From Flaccisagitta enflata (lineage: Eukaryota > Chaetognatha > Sagittoidea > Aphragmophora), in the NCBI GenBank assembly GCA_965153355.1, contig OZ231126.1:103726001-103790000 (forward strand): a stretch of 64,000 nucleotides of DNA. The letters are read 5' to 3'. Shown here in pieces: positions 11,985 to 24,167 of this stretch. Under the pieces are notes generated by a model. The model saw only the letters and a program-made list of their open reading frames with translations, had not been told where the DNA came from and searched no databases. Position 1 is the stretch's first letter, and each line of letters begins with the position of its first letter. The translations under genes were made by a program, and so were the position numbers.

Positions 11985-12938
11985 CCTCCTGTCTTTGACG
12001 GTGGCGTTGTTGTTGTTGTCTTTGTTGTTGATGTTGTCTTTGTTGTTGTCTTTGTTGTTGTAAATTTTGTTGTTGTTGTTGTTGTTCTTGTTGTTGTTTT
12101 GTGTTTTGTTGTCCTTGGCGTTGTTGTTGTTCAAATCGTTGTTGTCTTTGTTGTTGTTGATGTTGTTGCTGTTGTTGTTGATGCAATTGTTGTTGTTCTT
12201 GTTCCTTTTTTTGTTGTTGTTTTTGTTTTAGATTTTGTTTTTTGTTTTTCTGTTGATGTTTTTGTTGTTGTTTTTTGGTTGTTATTGTTGCTGTTGCTGC
12301 TGCAGCCGTCGATGTTGCTGCTGTCGCTGCTGTAGCCGCCGATGTTGCCGCTGCAGCTGCTGCAGCCGCCGATGTTGTTGTTGTTGTTGTTGCCGGAAGA
12401 GGAGGCGTTGGGGCCGCGGTAGAAGAAGAAGAGGATGACGTCGTTGAAGACGGTTCCAGTGGAGATGGAGGTGGAGGCGGAAGCGGCAGTGGAAGTGGAA
12501 GTGGAAGAAGAAATGGAAACGTTTCCTCCTCCGTTTCTTCCTCCTTCGCCACATGGGAGCGACGGTGGCCGAGGAGTGACGGCGACGCCATCAACGACAA
12601 CGCTGATGATGGTGATGATGATAGTGATGCTGATGATGATGGCTCGGGGTCGGGTTGGCGTCGCTGTTGGGAAATAGGGAGAGGGGGTAAAAGATGTTTG
12701 TTAATTGCATTCAGGTTGTGATTGTAAAGTGAAGTAAAGTGAAGTAAAGTGAAGTAAAGTGAAGTAAACTAAAGGGAAGTAAACTTACTGGAAACGGTCG
12801 TTGGCGGGGGGCCGGATTGTGGGGTGGTGTGACGTTGAAGGAGGTCCGAGTTACCACCCCACGATCCGCCCTAGATTCCGCTTCCGTTTCCCCGATTTCC
12901 GCCCAGGCAGCCGCGGCTTCAGTTATACATTCTTTCAT
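10966..12938 (-). CDS. Five-exon polyglutamine protein with one membrane segment, left copy
   Basis: Exons 12938-12789, 12663-11776, 11659-11379, 11345-11114 and 11031-10966 join in compatible phases (0,0,2,0) with donors GTAAGT, GTGAGT, GTAAGT, GTAAGA and AG acceptors: 1617 nt, 538 residues. The N-terminus (MKECITEAAAAWAEIGETEAE) is not hydrophobic. Exon 2 is low complexity: Pro/Leu, Ser/Thr, poly-Ala, then about 100 residues of Gln-rich sequence including an uninterrupted CAA/CAG run of 22-23 codons. Exon 3 is polar and Asn/Gln/Asp-rich. Exon 4 has a membrane segment (SITVGVIVVVGVVTVVTRYF) followed by basic RRQQ, suggesting a cytosolic C-terminal tail of about 50 residues. Family unknown; a virion or membrane role is only a guess from its place in the block. 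Confidence 0.7.
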
Positions 12939-13794
12939 GAGAAGGGGTAAAAAAGAAAGAGAGAGGGGAGAATTAATTAGTACGTGTCTGTTGCTTGTTT
13001 TTAGTTGTAGTTATATATCTACTGTTTCCCCGTCTATCTAATTCCATGCGTTGTGTATTGAATCTTTCTGTGGAAAAGAAGAGTTGTTAAGTACCAATGT
13101 TCTCTTTGAGATTACAGCCTTTGATGGCTGCCCTTCTATCTCCTTGGTATCTGTAATCCAAAATTGTTCTGCGTGAAATAATTTCAATGATAACAAAACT
13201 AATGAGGAAACCGGTAAATGGTAAAATGTGGCAAAAAAAGTGAATGGCAAACGTGCCTGCATCTCTTATCCGCCGCGACTCGGCTGACGCAGAAGCGCAG
13301 CCATGCCCAGCGTTTCTCTTCCTTTTCTTCCTTTGTCGGCGGTGGGCGTGCGTCGAGGAGAGAAGAGAGGATGATGATGATGACAAAGAGGAAGAGGAGA
13401 TGACGACGAGGAGGACGACGACAATGAGGAAGAGGAGGCGACGACGACGACGTTGACGACGGCGATATTGTCGTTGTTATTGTTATTGTTATTATTATTA
13501 TTGTTATTATGATTGTTGTATTATTGTTGCTGTTGTTGATGTTGACAATAGTGATATCTGGTGATTAATATTGGTAGAAATAGGTGATAGGTAAAATATT
13601 TATGAAAGAATGGGACATTGAATGTAAGTGTTGACCGGTCTTCACATACAACGTGGTTAAACAACATCAAGATTAACATATGACGTGGTTAGATGGTTTC
13701 AGTTTAAGCATGAAATGCCATTGTCCGGGAAAATAGATTGTTGTTGAATCCAAGTTGGTAGGTAGGTGTCAATCAATAATTGTTAAAGGCAAAT
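12939..13794. other. Spacer with GAGTAA-type, GAC and ATT tandem tracts; possible small hydrophobic ORF
   Basis: Holds purine-rich GAT/GAC/GAG runs (13370-13460) and ATT/GTT runs (13460-13540). A minus-strand open frame 13262-13038 (74 residues) begins with a hydrophobic anchor (MQARLPFTFFATFYHL) and is open in both arms, but a second overlapping frame is equally hydrophobic. Coding status is therefore undecided. Mirror: 37018-37873, ORF 37550-37774. Confidence 0.4.
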
Positions 13795-14343
13795 TTAATT
13801 CTTTTTCCGCTTCTCTGAAGGTTTTTCTAGGAACAAATCATCATCGTCGTCGTCGTTGTCATCGGTTTCTTTTGAATGATGAGATTTTTCCAGACGGCAT
13901 TTCTTTTGGCGTGGGCCGGTGCCGTTCTTTTTCCATTGTTTGACCAGTTCGTTTGTCCGAGTGGTAGCCACTTTGTCGTTCTTGGTTGTCTTTGGTGGGG
14001 AAGAGACCAACGTCCAGCCCAGTTTTCTAAACATTGCCTTCGCTGAAAGGCCTCCAAACTCTGTTTTCAGCGCTCGGCCATTCATGTGTTTGTCAAGGTT
14101 GGTAATGTTGATGTTTTGTTGAAGTTGGCACCATTTACAGTTTTCCTTATGGCATATTCCAAAATGCCTCCAAAGGTAGTCATCCAAATGAAGTTGGAAG
14201 ATATTTACTCCCTGTAGGGGGAATATGTTTGGATGATTTCCTTTGTAGTGTTTATGACAAAAATCAATGTCAAGGATAATTACGTGTGAAGAGACAACAG
14301 TGTTACAGGTATCAAATAACCTTGTTTTTGTCAGACTTAGCAT
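13795..14343 (-). CDS. Cys-containing acidic/basic protein of unknown family, left copy
   Basis: An uninterrupted 182-residue frame from ATG at 14343. It has a hydrophobic strand (SSHVIILDIDFCHKHY), a putative metal-binding CHKENCKWCQ motif, a central LKTEFGGLSAKAMFRKLGWTLVSSP segment and a C-terminus with an Asp run followed by the basic EKRKKN, resembling a nuclear targeting tail. The start overlaps the end of the preceding PC4-like gene by 32 bases in the +1 frame, so it might be that gene's continuation after a frameshift rather than a separate gene. The two arms encode identical sequence. Confidence 0.55.
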   Translation of the reverse strand: MLSLTKTRLFDTCNTVVSSHVIILDIDFCHKHYKGNHPNIFPLQGVNIFQLHLDDYLWRHFGICHKENCKWCQLQQNINITNLDKHMNGRALKTEFGGLSAKAMFRKLGWTLVSSPPKTTKNDKVATTRTNELVKQWKKNGTGPRQKKCRLEKSHHSKETDDNDDDDDDLFLEKPSEKRKKN

Positions 14344-14946
14344 TTCCTGTTGTTGCCGCTCCTGGGAAGGTGTTGTCATGTAGCATGATCTTGTCTCTTG
14401 CCAATTTCCAGGGATTCTCTTGTTGTTGGTTGTCTGGTGGGACATTTTCTTTGTTGTCATCATCATTGTCCTTGTTGTCATCCTTGTCGTCATTGGTTTT
14501 GTCACAGTTTTCCTCTTCATAAGGACTCCCTAGGGCCACTTTGAAACCTTTAAGTTAGGAAAGGAAGGAAAAAAGAATAAGGAAGATCGAGATCGTGATA
14601 AGGAGGCCAAGGAAGAAATCACAGCAGTTTACTAACGGGCTTGGTTATGAGTCGGGAATGTAAAAAGAGCTTGGTAGAATTTGGCCCATGTTGAAATGGA
14701 AAGGTGAAGCCCCGCGCCGGATGGTTTCCCATTGATGTAGGATGAAACGAATTCCACTGCGGCTCCTTTTTTTACACGGTGAATCCTTTTGATGGTTATC
14801 ATGTAGTTGGCGGGGATTGTACCACCATTTTGGAAAAGGATTTCGTCTTGCCATTGTAGGGCACACCCATAAATCGTTCCCGGTATATGGATAGGCTCGA
14901 ATTCGTAGGGCTAAGGGAAGGGGTGGAGAGAAAGAAAAAAATATGT

Positions 14947-15019
<73 letters not shown>

Positions 15020-15458
15020 AAACAGGTAAGGTAAGGTACCTTAAGCAGATTCCTAGTTTCTGCGACGATAGAGTCTGAAGGATCTTTTCCAAGTGTCTCC
15101 AAGGAAGATAAGATGGCGTTGGTGTTTGCCTGGAGGATGTGACACGCTTTTCTTCCCACAAGCTCCACAAAATCCAAAATAGGTAAAGACAAACAGAGGT
15201 AGCCTTCGTCACTCTTGAACCCTCTGAGAGAAAAGAGAGGGAGGTAAGAAAACAGGGTTGTTTTATTTATAAGAAGAAAAAACTGAAAATGAAAGTGAAA
15301 AATAAAAATGAAAATGAAATGTGAAAGTTACGTACTTAGTCTGCCACTCAGAGGGAGCTCGATTTGTGTCTATCTTCATGCATGCGATCCCCATAGTTTT
15401 ATCATTTTGGTAAAATACGTAAGTAAGTACATCTATAAAACGAGTAAAATTATGTTAA

Positions 15459-15522
<64 letters not shown>

Positions 15523-15590
15523 TACACCTAAAATGATACTTCACACACACCTGTCCCATAGAAGACGTACACTATTTGCCACAGTGGCAT
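14312..15590 (-). CDS. Five-exon protein with two possible PC4-like folds, left copy
   Basis: Exons 15590-15551, 15432-15336, 15223-15040, 14910-14637 and 14547-14312 join in matching phases (1,2,0,1) to 831 nt, 276 residues, with donors GTGTGT, GTACGT, GTACCT, GTTAGT and AG acceptors. Two similar stretches occur: KTMGIACMKIDTN...GFKSDEGYLCWSLPISDFVEL and ANYMITIKRIH...SGAGLHLSISTWAKFYQAL. Each looks like strands followed by a G.xL.(W).LS/PIS.W/F..L helix start, as in PC4-type single-stranded DNA-binding folds. That assignment is my inference and weak. The C-terminus is Asp/Asn/Lys-rich. It lies directly downstream of the polymerase, which would suit a replication accessory role. The start codon is uncertain because the first exon is only 40 nt. 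Confidence 0.55.
14950..15518. repeat. (GA)n and (GT)n microsatellites within introns (left)
   Basis: (GA)n at 14949-15015 and (GT)n at 15463-15519 lie in introns of the PC4-like gene. The right-arm counterparts are (CT)n 35802-35861 and (CA)n 35265-35343, with clearly different lengths, giving an internal ruler of arm divergence. Confidence 0.9.
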
Positions 15591-15764
15591 CCAATGGAAA
15601 TGAGTAGAAGTCTGGTTTTTGACTTTCCCCAAAATCAGACATTTTAGGTTTTAGAAAGGTTTGGAAAGTGTTGGAAAGTTTTGAAAAGTGTTCTCTTCAA
15701 AGACTAAAGAGTAAATAGAAAAAAAAGAGAAACATACAGACAGTATAGTAACAGAGACACATAA

Positions 15765-18700
15765 TTACAAGAAAGGTTTAAAATGGAGAGGATAGCCAAA
15801 GTGAGAACCGGGCCAAAAATGAGTAGGATCCATGATTTGTTTACTAGTAAAAAGTGTCAAGGCTCTACGTTTGACAGAGTGTAGAAAAATGGTGCCGTTG
15901 ATATGTTTTAGGTTATGTTGTTGTACAACTTTAGAAGGTTTCTCAAGTTTGGCAACATCTACAAAATCAGAAGTGCTCAAACATTGGTGTATTAAGTGAT
16001 GTTTGAGTCCTTTGGTTTTTATCAGATTAGAGGACAAGTCTTTAATGACTAACATGTACATTTTTACTGAGGTGGCCAAGAACATTTCCATTTGCTTGTT
16101 ATTAATTTCAGACTTGATAAAGAAAGATTGAGATTGTCTGTGTTTAGCTAAGGCGGAACAAGTTTCTTTCATGGTTTTATTTGAGGTCATGAAAGTTTGA
16201 TAGATATGTGAATTTTGGTTGATACAAGAGAAGTCTAACAATGGGGCCATGGTTTTTAAGTAGGCGGAAGCTATGAAACGAGAGGTGTATGAGGATAAAG
16301 GGAGGTGTGATAGGCCTGCTTGCTTGGCTCTCTTTGCTTCTGTAAGCATGTATGGGCACTTCTCAGCCTGCAGAGAGACGGCGTAGCTATCAGTGTCATG
16401 CATTAAAATTCAAATTCCATACCCTCCAAAAAAGGAAAATCTGGCTGCAAGAGTATGGAATTATCGCCACATGAATATTTTTGCACCAGAGTAAGTGTGC
16501 GATGATATGGCAGGAAGATTCTTACTCAAAATGGTCAAATGGTCAAAAGTAACAAGGCAGGCTCGCTCATTAAGATACGCGAAATCGTAGAAGCCCTCGG
16601 AGTTAGTTTATCGTTCAAAGGAGGTTAGGGACAAGCATAATCTGGCCCTCACACGTTCATCAAGTCTCTGGTGGGTTTTGCCTGTAAGGAAAGAGAAGAA
16701 AGAAAAGAAAGATAAGAATGAGAAGAAAGAAAGATATGCAAGATAAGCAAGACAAGCAAAACAAGCCAGATAAGCAAGACAAGCAAGACAAGCAATCCTT
16801 GCCTGCAATATTATTTCCTAACTGCTTGAACGTCTTCTTTAGAATGGATGATACATTGAGTCTTTTTTCCTCTTCTAATCGAGAGAGCCATTGATTGTAA
16901 ATCGCACAATTTTAACAATGCATTTTATTGTGGCGTTATGGAAGGCTTGTAAAAATAACAAATTCTCCGAATAATCTCCTGTCTTTAAATCTCTTTTCAT
17001 GTAGCTTACGAGCTGACAACTCTCTTTTCCAGAGTCTCTTTTAAGACGTTGGGCCCGTGCTCGCTGGTGAGAGGATAACATGTCCAGTGAGATACGGTCG
17101 TAAAAGGGGAAAAAACTCAAATCGATGTTTTGAGGGAGAAACAACGCATCATCGTCAAGACAAGATGACAATGAAGAAGTACATATGGTTCTTCAAAAGT
17201 AACTCTTTAGAAAAAAACTCAATATTCATAGAACATAAGTTTTTGGCTATTATGTTGAACTGTTTTTTGTTATGACGTCTAGAATAGAACACATAGTTGC
17301 CGATTGAAATTCTTTGCTTTAATAATGACATATAAAGGCCATTAACATCTTCAAAGGACACTTGTTTTATCACATTTTCAGGTACAGAGTTAGTTTGATC
17401 GACTTCTAAATGCCGAAACTCACAGTAGTTGGCATTTACAAACGCGTACCCACCACGCAGTCCTACTTTATAAATAGAAGAAATTTTACGGTTAGGCACA
17501 CGGATTTTAAGAGGTTTGTTTGGGTTGTAGGGTGATTTTCTGTTCAGTAACGCTGCTTGCCACGATAGGCTCACACAAGTTACAAATTCGGTGGCTGATA
17601 ACCTGCTGACTCTAAACATTTGGCCGTAATAAAAAGAAAGCTCGTCAGATAAAATCGTGGAATCACATCCAGAATATAGGGCCAAAACGTCAAAATAACT
17701 TTTTGCGCCTATTTTTTTCCAAATATCCAAAAAATCATTGTAGCTTTGTTGAGAAATGCTAGGTTGCCCTTTCACTCCATCTCCACTAAGGCGAGAGAAG
17801 AAATGGGAGATAGGTGGTGGTTTTTTCATATCAAGAGCATATTTTAGGCTATCAATCATCTCAAATGGCTGGGGTATTTTTTTACATAAAACCGCCAAAA
17901 ATACCTCTTCTTGATATCCCATTTGAGTTGGTACAAAATGGTGTCTGCGAGGGAAGACCAAATTTAGATTAGTACCATGATGAATTGATCTTACATCTTG
18001 TAACATACTATCAAGTGTTGCTGTAATCATGAGAGCCGAGTCGAAAAAGGAAATTTTTTTCTCATATGGGCAAGAGGCCCAACGGCGTGTTTGAGTGTTT
18101 GGTGTGTGGTAGGGGCAAGACTGCATTTTAAAACAGGAAAAACGTATGCTCATTAGTAAGATAGTATTCTTATCTTTGCATAACACATTAGGATCTCCTT
18201 TGATGAGGGGGAGGTCAAGTTTCTGCCCATCATTAGTAATTTTGGGTGAATCGAGTATGTCCTACTCGCGTCCTACTCGCGTCTGCCATGAAACAAAAAT
18301 CATACCGGGAGCCATTATGCAATCCTATTCGCAAATCATTACGAGATAGAAACCCTGATTGATATGTAGAAACATTACAGGCGGAACATAAAACAATAAC
18401 TTGGTGTTTACTGTTATTCTTGTCATCATTTCCACCAATTTTAGCTAAATTAGGGATTGGGATAAAATGATTATGATGACAACATTTTTTAACAGTATAT
18501 ACTTTATTACTATGTTTTTTTGAAAAACAACTTTGTATTGAACATTCTTCCACAGAATGTACAATGGCTGGCTCTGATGTACGCGTCACGGTTTTTTTTA
18601 GAAATTGAAGATAGATTTGGAGGGCCGTTATCCAAGGTCATGGTGTCGAATATGAATTTATTGGCATCAGCCACACTTTGTCTTAAGGTCGTGAGCATTT

Positions 18701-20214
18701 TCAAATAGAACTCGTCTAGAGTGTTAAGGCGTTCATCAAAAAACATGACTTTTATGTTTTTAAGACTGTCTGGGAGAGATAAGTTATAAGGTGTTGTGAA
18801 ACACAAGCTAAATGTGAAAGGTTTTTGATAAAAGATAGCACTACTCGGAGTACTTTTGTCTTGGGGCAGTAGGGGTGGGAGAACAGGTCTGGGTTATATG
18901 GCGCTGAAAATTGCGGGAACGCTGAAAATTGCGGGAATGAGTAAAAATCCTTTGACATGCACGACAGGCATAATTGTAGCGGTGGTCTTTCCTGTGATTA
19001 ACGAGTCCAAAGTAATTAGGAATAACTAGAACGTGATCCGTGCTAGGAGGGTCCAATAAATCCACCTGTAGGTGATATGACGAGTTCCAGTGGTTAGATA
19101 AAGGGGAGGTGATCAAGCGGGCTGTGTTTCCTTTATGTTGCTCCTGTTGGCCGAGGAACTTAAACATATTGATCGAAAAAGTTCGATAAAGCTGAAGGAA
19201 AGGATATTGTTGTTTGAGGGTGTCGCTAAAACCTTCATTTATATCCTCCAGTTTGTGAAAATCTTTTTGGTAAATTCTAAAGTCGTTTTCTGGTGTTTGT
19301 AATTCCCAAAATCGTAGAGAATGAAGAGCGGCAGTCACATCTTTCATCTGAACTTTCCCCCGATTAAAACCCCCATGTTTCAAGTATTCTAGTTTCATGA
19401 TAATAGAGAGTGGGACGCAGATATTGGGATAAGTTGAATAGGAGTATGGAATGAAGTTGTCTGGAAGTTGTACGAGACGGGGATTTAACATAGTTTTAAA
19501 TTGTGGTAGAATTGTGCGAGACGATCTAGCATGAGGAGTACCCCGATGTCCAAAACTTGGTCCGTGTAATATGTTTCGTTCGATTTTCACAAAACTCATT
19601 TTAGTTATGCGATCATACACCCATCCACTTTCTTTTTTATTGTGTAGCGTGTCGACATCCTGTAGAATTTGAATATCGAAGTGAGTTAACATTTCGTCGG
19701 TAAATCTATTCACCATTTCTACAGAGTGATATTCAACTGTTATCCATTGTTGGTTGCGGTATGACGAAAATATTGTCATTGTATCTTGAAAATCAGTTAT
19801 TTTATGAAACTGAATCTCTGCAGCAAGGAAGATGAGATATTCTTTTCCTGGTTGTAGAATTACAGCAAGAGTCTGTCGTAGGTAGAAGTTAGTGTAAATA
19901 AATGTTTCGCTTTCAGGCAAGTAGCTTTTTCATTCCTCTTGCGGAGCGCGTTGGAATACTATTTTTGATGATAATCCTTTTGATTTTCCATCCCAAATTA
20001 GAATAGGAAGAAAGAAAGCAAAAAAGAAAAGTGGATAGAGAATAAGAGTATTATTAGAAGGAGAACAAGAGTATTCATTAGTTTAGGGGGGGTGGGGGGT
20101 TGGTACGGTAGTATATGTATCATGTTACGTACCTCCATAAAAGTTGTCTGTAGTATACTGTTGGATTACAAGAGAATGTTCATCAAGGTGGGTTAAATCG
20201 TCTTCGTGAAACAT
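15765..20214 (-). pseudogene. Polinton/adintovirus-type protein-primed family B DNA polymerase, left copy (broken)
   Basis: Fragments of one long polymerase lie in order on the minus strand: a possible 5' exon 20214-20133 (MFHEDDLTHLDEHSLVIQQY, donor GTACGT), then 19990-18841, 18806-18510, 18589-18233, about 18186-17155, 17171-16875, about 16874-16803, 16681-16404 and 16403-15765. Visible landmarks are the N-terminal SSYHLQV..LLDPPSTDH region ending in a C..C...H...C finger, exonuclease motif HNGSRYD, SGCDSTIL, LRGGYAF, motif A DVNGLY, motif B NNIA/GKT, motif C DTDS and the thumb-type KRRALTLF. Private lesions: a nonsense codon replacing Trp near 19928, and TAA replacing Tyr at 16610-16608. 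Shared lesions: frameshifts between pieces and an in-frame TGA at 16412-16410. The enzyme family copies linear DNA from a protein primer; this copy cannot make a full product. Confidence 0.85.
16682..16802 (-). other. GC-AG intron splitting polymerase motif B (left copy)
   Basis: The minus strand reads NNIA then G of a split Gly codon, followed by GCAAGG, a run of CTTGTCTTGCTT repeats, a pyrimidine tract and TTACAG, then the rest of the Gly codon and KTHQ. Removal joins the conserved NN-x-x-GKT motif exactly. The length is 121 nt, not a multiple of three. GC-AG is the commonest non-canonical splice type, and AG|GCAAG is its normal consensus. Confidence 0.75.
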
Positions 20215-20580
20215 CTTGGGTGGGATCTTCACCCCCCCTCCTCTTTAGAAAGAGTGGGGGGGGGGTAGACGGGTAGTCACAGGTAGCTAGTTTTTAATTC
20301 AATTTTGATATTTTGCAAATGTTTTTTTATTCCCTTGGACAGCATCACAAAGAAAAACATATTGCAGTTACAGAATATATTCAATGGATATGTTTGAAAT
20401 AAACATCTTGTGTTACGGGTGAGCTGGAGAGGATTTTGTCACAAAAATCTGAATAGTGATGGAGAGTGGTGGGGGTGGGTGGGATTGGGGGTCGAGTGCG
20501 GGAGCGAAAGACAAAAAAGAAGAGTGAAGAAAAAATACATTCCTTGAAAAGGGAGTTGTTATTTCGACCTTTCAAAATCA
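20215..20580. other. Short intergenic segment between polymerase and zinc-finger gene
   Basis: Contains poly-C/poly-G stretches (20230-20270) and AT-rich text. I see no gene or clear regulatory motif. Mirrored at 30217-30581. Confidence 0.5.
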
Positions 20581-20672
20581 TTATTTTTTATGTTTCTTCT
20601 GTTTCTTATGTTTTAAGGTTGGAGATGAAGGAGAAGAGGAAGAAGACCGAGAGGGAGAAGTGGAAGAGGTGT

Positions 20673-20703
<31 letters not shown>

Positions 20704-21368
20704 AGCAGGTCTTGACTTTGATTTTTTGGACTTGGGCAAGCTTTTCATCTGTTGTTTGCTACTACTTTTCATCTTTTTGCTACTACTATGTAGAAATTTG
20801 GCACGTTTTTCATCATGGGGCCTTTTCAACTTTTGTTTTGCTTTTAATGCACCTAACGACAAAACGCTGCTGGTCATAGTATCGATCATCAATGAAGTTG
20901 ATATGACATCATCTTGGTTGCCTTCCGATTCCGTGTCAGATTTGTTGTTGGTTGAGCTGTTATTGTCACTACTGTCTAAATCATAACAAACACGCTTCTT
21001 ATTGTGCTTCTTACTCGGGGTAACCACGTTGTTGTCAAGTCTCCATCATTATCATCATCAGCATCATCATCATGCCGTACACATGTCGCTATTATTATCA
21101 CGCCATCATCTTCCTCGCCATCACATCACATCATTACGTCGCCCCCAATATCGTTGTCATGGCCCCATCATCATCACATCATCGTTGTTGTTATCATCAA
21201 TACCATCAGCACATAACATCACTATCATTGCCATCAATACCATCATTTCTATCATCACTCGTCATCTTCATTATCATCATTGTCGTTATCATCATCATCA
21301 TCATACACATCACCATCATCATCACACCACCGCCAGTCATCATCTCTGTTCAGCGTTTCGCCATCATT

Positions 21369-21427
<59 letters not shown>

Positions 21428-22817
21428 GTTTTGTCCTTCGTCTTTTCTTCTCTTCTTCCTCCTTCTCTCCTTGTATCTCTGCGTGGTAGTTCTCTCTTCC
21501 ACGCCATTTTTCCTCATCCTCTTCCCTTTCTTTGCGCTTTGGATGGCGCTTCTTTCCTCCCTTTTCTTCATTTTCTCCCTGGATTACTTTGCGGCTGCCT
21601 TGGCTTCTTTTGTTGGATTTGGGATCTTTTTTCATTGGTGATTCTCTATTTGCAGGTAAATGTTGATGACGATTATCCTCGACCGCTTCAGAATCGATAA
21701 ATACCGTGCCTGGGCTAGTTTTTCTCCAGTTCTGTGAAGAACTGTGTGCCTCTTTGTGTGCAGTGTGGTCATGTATGGAATGCTTGTTTGAGCTTGACCC
21801 CTTTTTCCTCTCTTCGTGTTTTCGCTTTGATTTTTTTATCAAAAACTGTCCGTAATTTTTGGAAAGATATTGCTCAAAGGTTTCCTGACTCTGGTTTGTT
21901 GTTGCTGTTGTTGATTGTGTTGTTATTGGTGCTGTTGTTGCTGATGGTGATGTTGTGGCTGATGCCTGTTTTAGGAAGAGTGAAGCTTGGGCGATCGCGT
22001 GTTGTTGATCTTCTTCTTCCATTTTCTGTTTTGTGTATTTGCAATAAAAGAAATCTTGGGTTAAACGGGTGCCGAAAAAGTTGCATGAGCTCACAAATTT
22101 ACTCAAACAAATTTTCTCATGGGCTTTAACTGCAAACTGAGAAGATAGATTTATGCCGCAGAGCATACACTTACTAAGAAACAGAGTATCAACTAGTTTT
22201 AAGTCGATAAAGATGTTTTCTTGTACTATCATTTTTCTTATGGCGGCATAAAGCTGAAACAACAAATGATCCTCCGAATGGATCAAAAAATAATGACTGC
22301 GAAGGTCCTCTAAACAACACGAGTATCGGAAATAATTGTATTCCTCCTTTCCCTCCAAGAAGTACTGGTGGCAGAGATAGCATGGGAGAATCATGCCGTG
22401 CCCACTCTTGACTCTTGCACTTTGTCTGTCGGAATGGAATTTTACAAAATGGTTGAGGGTTTGCTGGAGTGAAGTCCTGACAGTCAATATATGAATATTC
22501 ACTTCTGAGTGTAGGGGGTCTTGAAATGCAATTTGCGCAGGGGGTGGGTTTTTGGTTTTGTGAACCAGAGGGGGACAGTAAAAACAATTCACATACACAT
22601 GGTGGGCCCCGGAACCTATGGATGGTTGTTGTAGGTCGACATTGTTGGGTAATTCCTGTTTGGGGCCTCCAAAGGAGGTGACTAGTTTTTCTAGTCTGCC
22701 AAGTTCCTTCCGGTCAAAGTGGGTTGTAATGGGCCCTGTTTGCCAGTCAGAGGAGGCGTAGTGTCCAAGAGAGATGGTTGCGGGCTTCTTTTCCATTATA
22801 CGGGTCATATTTTTCAC
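20581..22817 (-). pseudogene. Zinc-finger protein with Asp-rich and Ser/Lys-rich tail, left copy (broken)
   Basis: The N-terminal frame 22817-21255 (520 codons) has three Cys/His clusters: CFYC, CYLC with a later HYFLIH, and CMLCGINL with HEKIC. A Thr/Ser/Gln linker, a basic KKSKRKHEERKK stretch and an 18-residue Asp run follow. The frame is lost in the GAT-type repeat, and the tail continues in 21027-20581 with TPSKKHNKKR, SDTESEGNQDD, a long Ser run and the terminal KHKKQKKHKK. The start is ambiguous: the nearest ATGs are 22808 and 22799. No known family is recognised. Composition suggests a nuclear, nucleic-acid-associated protein. It is the first gene outward from the palindrome centre. 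Confidence 0.6.
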
Positions 22818-22839
22818 AACTCGCTCTCTCTGGGTTTGG

Positions 22840-24167
22840 AGTCTTTCTACTTTGCTCGGGTTAAATGGGGATTGTGGTTAACAGCCTATTCCTTTGAGAG
22901 TGCTGAAATAAGATGGAATCTATGTTCTCTAGAATGGAAATGAAAATTGGTGTGAGTTTCACAGATCACTTTATATTGCCTCTGTATTCACTGGTTTTGC
23001 TTTGTTTGATATCAGTCTGCCTGAGCAGATCTAGTGTTGCCAGTTCAACATTGACTTCTGTTGTTTTCGTTAAGCATGCAAATGCAGCTGTGTCTGTGGT
23101 AGCTTTCAATGTTAGAAACACACTTAATCTCATACTATTTCAGAGTATCCATAATTTACTGAGCGTATTTGCTCAGAGAGATGTTTGACTTGGTGTCACC
23201 CTACCAGAATTACTTAGGTGCCATCCAGAAGAGTCATTTTCACTAACTCATACCCCAGTGACGCAGGCAGATCACTATTCGACCCATGATAAATTTTTGA
23301 AGCCAGCAATACTTCAGCATATCAATATTCTATCAATGATTGTTGCTTTTGCAGATAAGATAACGATCCGCAAATGCTGAAAATAAGAGGCTGCCTATTC
23401 ACCTTCCTTCGCAAGGTTTTACAGTTTATCAGCAATAACTTGAGCGGCATCATATATCGTCATTTTTTCAGTGAAAATGGTTACTTTAGGTTTTGGTTAT
23501 GCGCCCACCGCCCGTTCGTCTGCTCAACGCATCCGGATATCCATTTGGTCCGACAACACCATCTGACAACGACGAATCACCACGATCCTGGTTCTCGCTC
23601 TGACCCTGCCTTTTCTTTGATCCGGTTCAATGCGAATTTGTCGCAACGCCATCCAGCTCACGATCTCGCCGGTCATCCGTCGCCAACACCATCCGGCTTC
23701 AACGAATGACCTGTCGCCATGACCATTAAATGCCAACGACGCATCGTTTCAACGACCGCCGGTCTTTCAATCGCCGCTCACGATCTCTGGCTCGCTATTC
23801 TATTGATACACCAGCGCCGCTTCGACAGCTGCGACTGCTGCTAATCCCAGTTTCCAGCTTAATAATTGTGGCCACATCAAACGCAACCGCGCAGTATGTC
23901 GCACCAGATACTTTAGTCGTGACACGCCAGCCGACTACCCACCGCCGTTCAACATTTTTAATTGCGACATTTTTGCTGGTACCTTGCCAATGCCTGCACT
24001 GGATTAAATGGTGTATCCAGTCTTAGCACCAGTCAGATACACAGGGCAGTGATCAAACAAAGAGAGACTCACATAGGAAATTTCTCCTTCTCCAATATCG
24101 AGGCTCAAATCTCAGTCCTAGGGCCCAAATCCCAATTGCTTGAAGGAGAAGACGGAGAAAATTCCTA
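22840..24167. other. Diverged patch of the left arm
   Basis: Alignment to the right arm (26065-27830) continues here but drops to roughly three-quarters identity with many indels, against about 98% on both sides. Bases 23500-24000 are rich in CATCCGGC/CGACGAATC-like text, apparently a degenerate form of the right-arm minisatellite. Bases 23935-24050 are an inverted fragment of the GGCCGGATACACGGC-type repeat. No coding frame is convincing. Confidence 0.7.
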
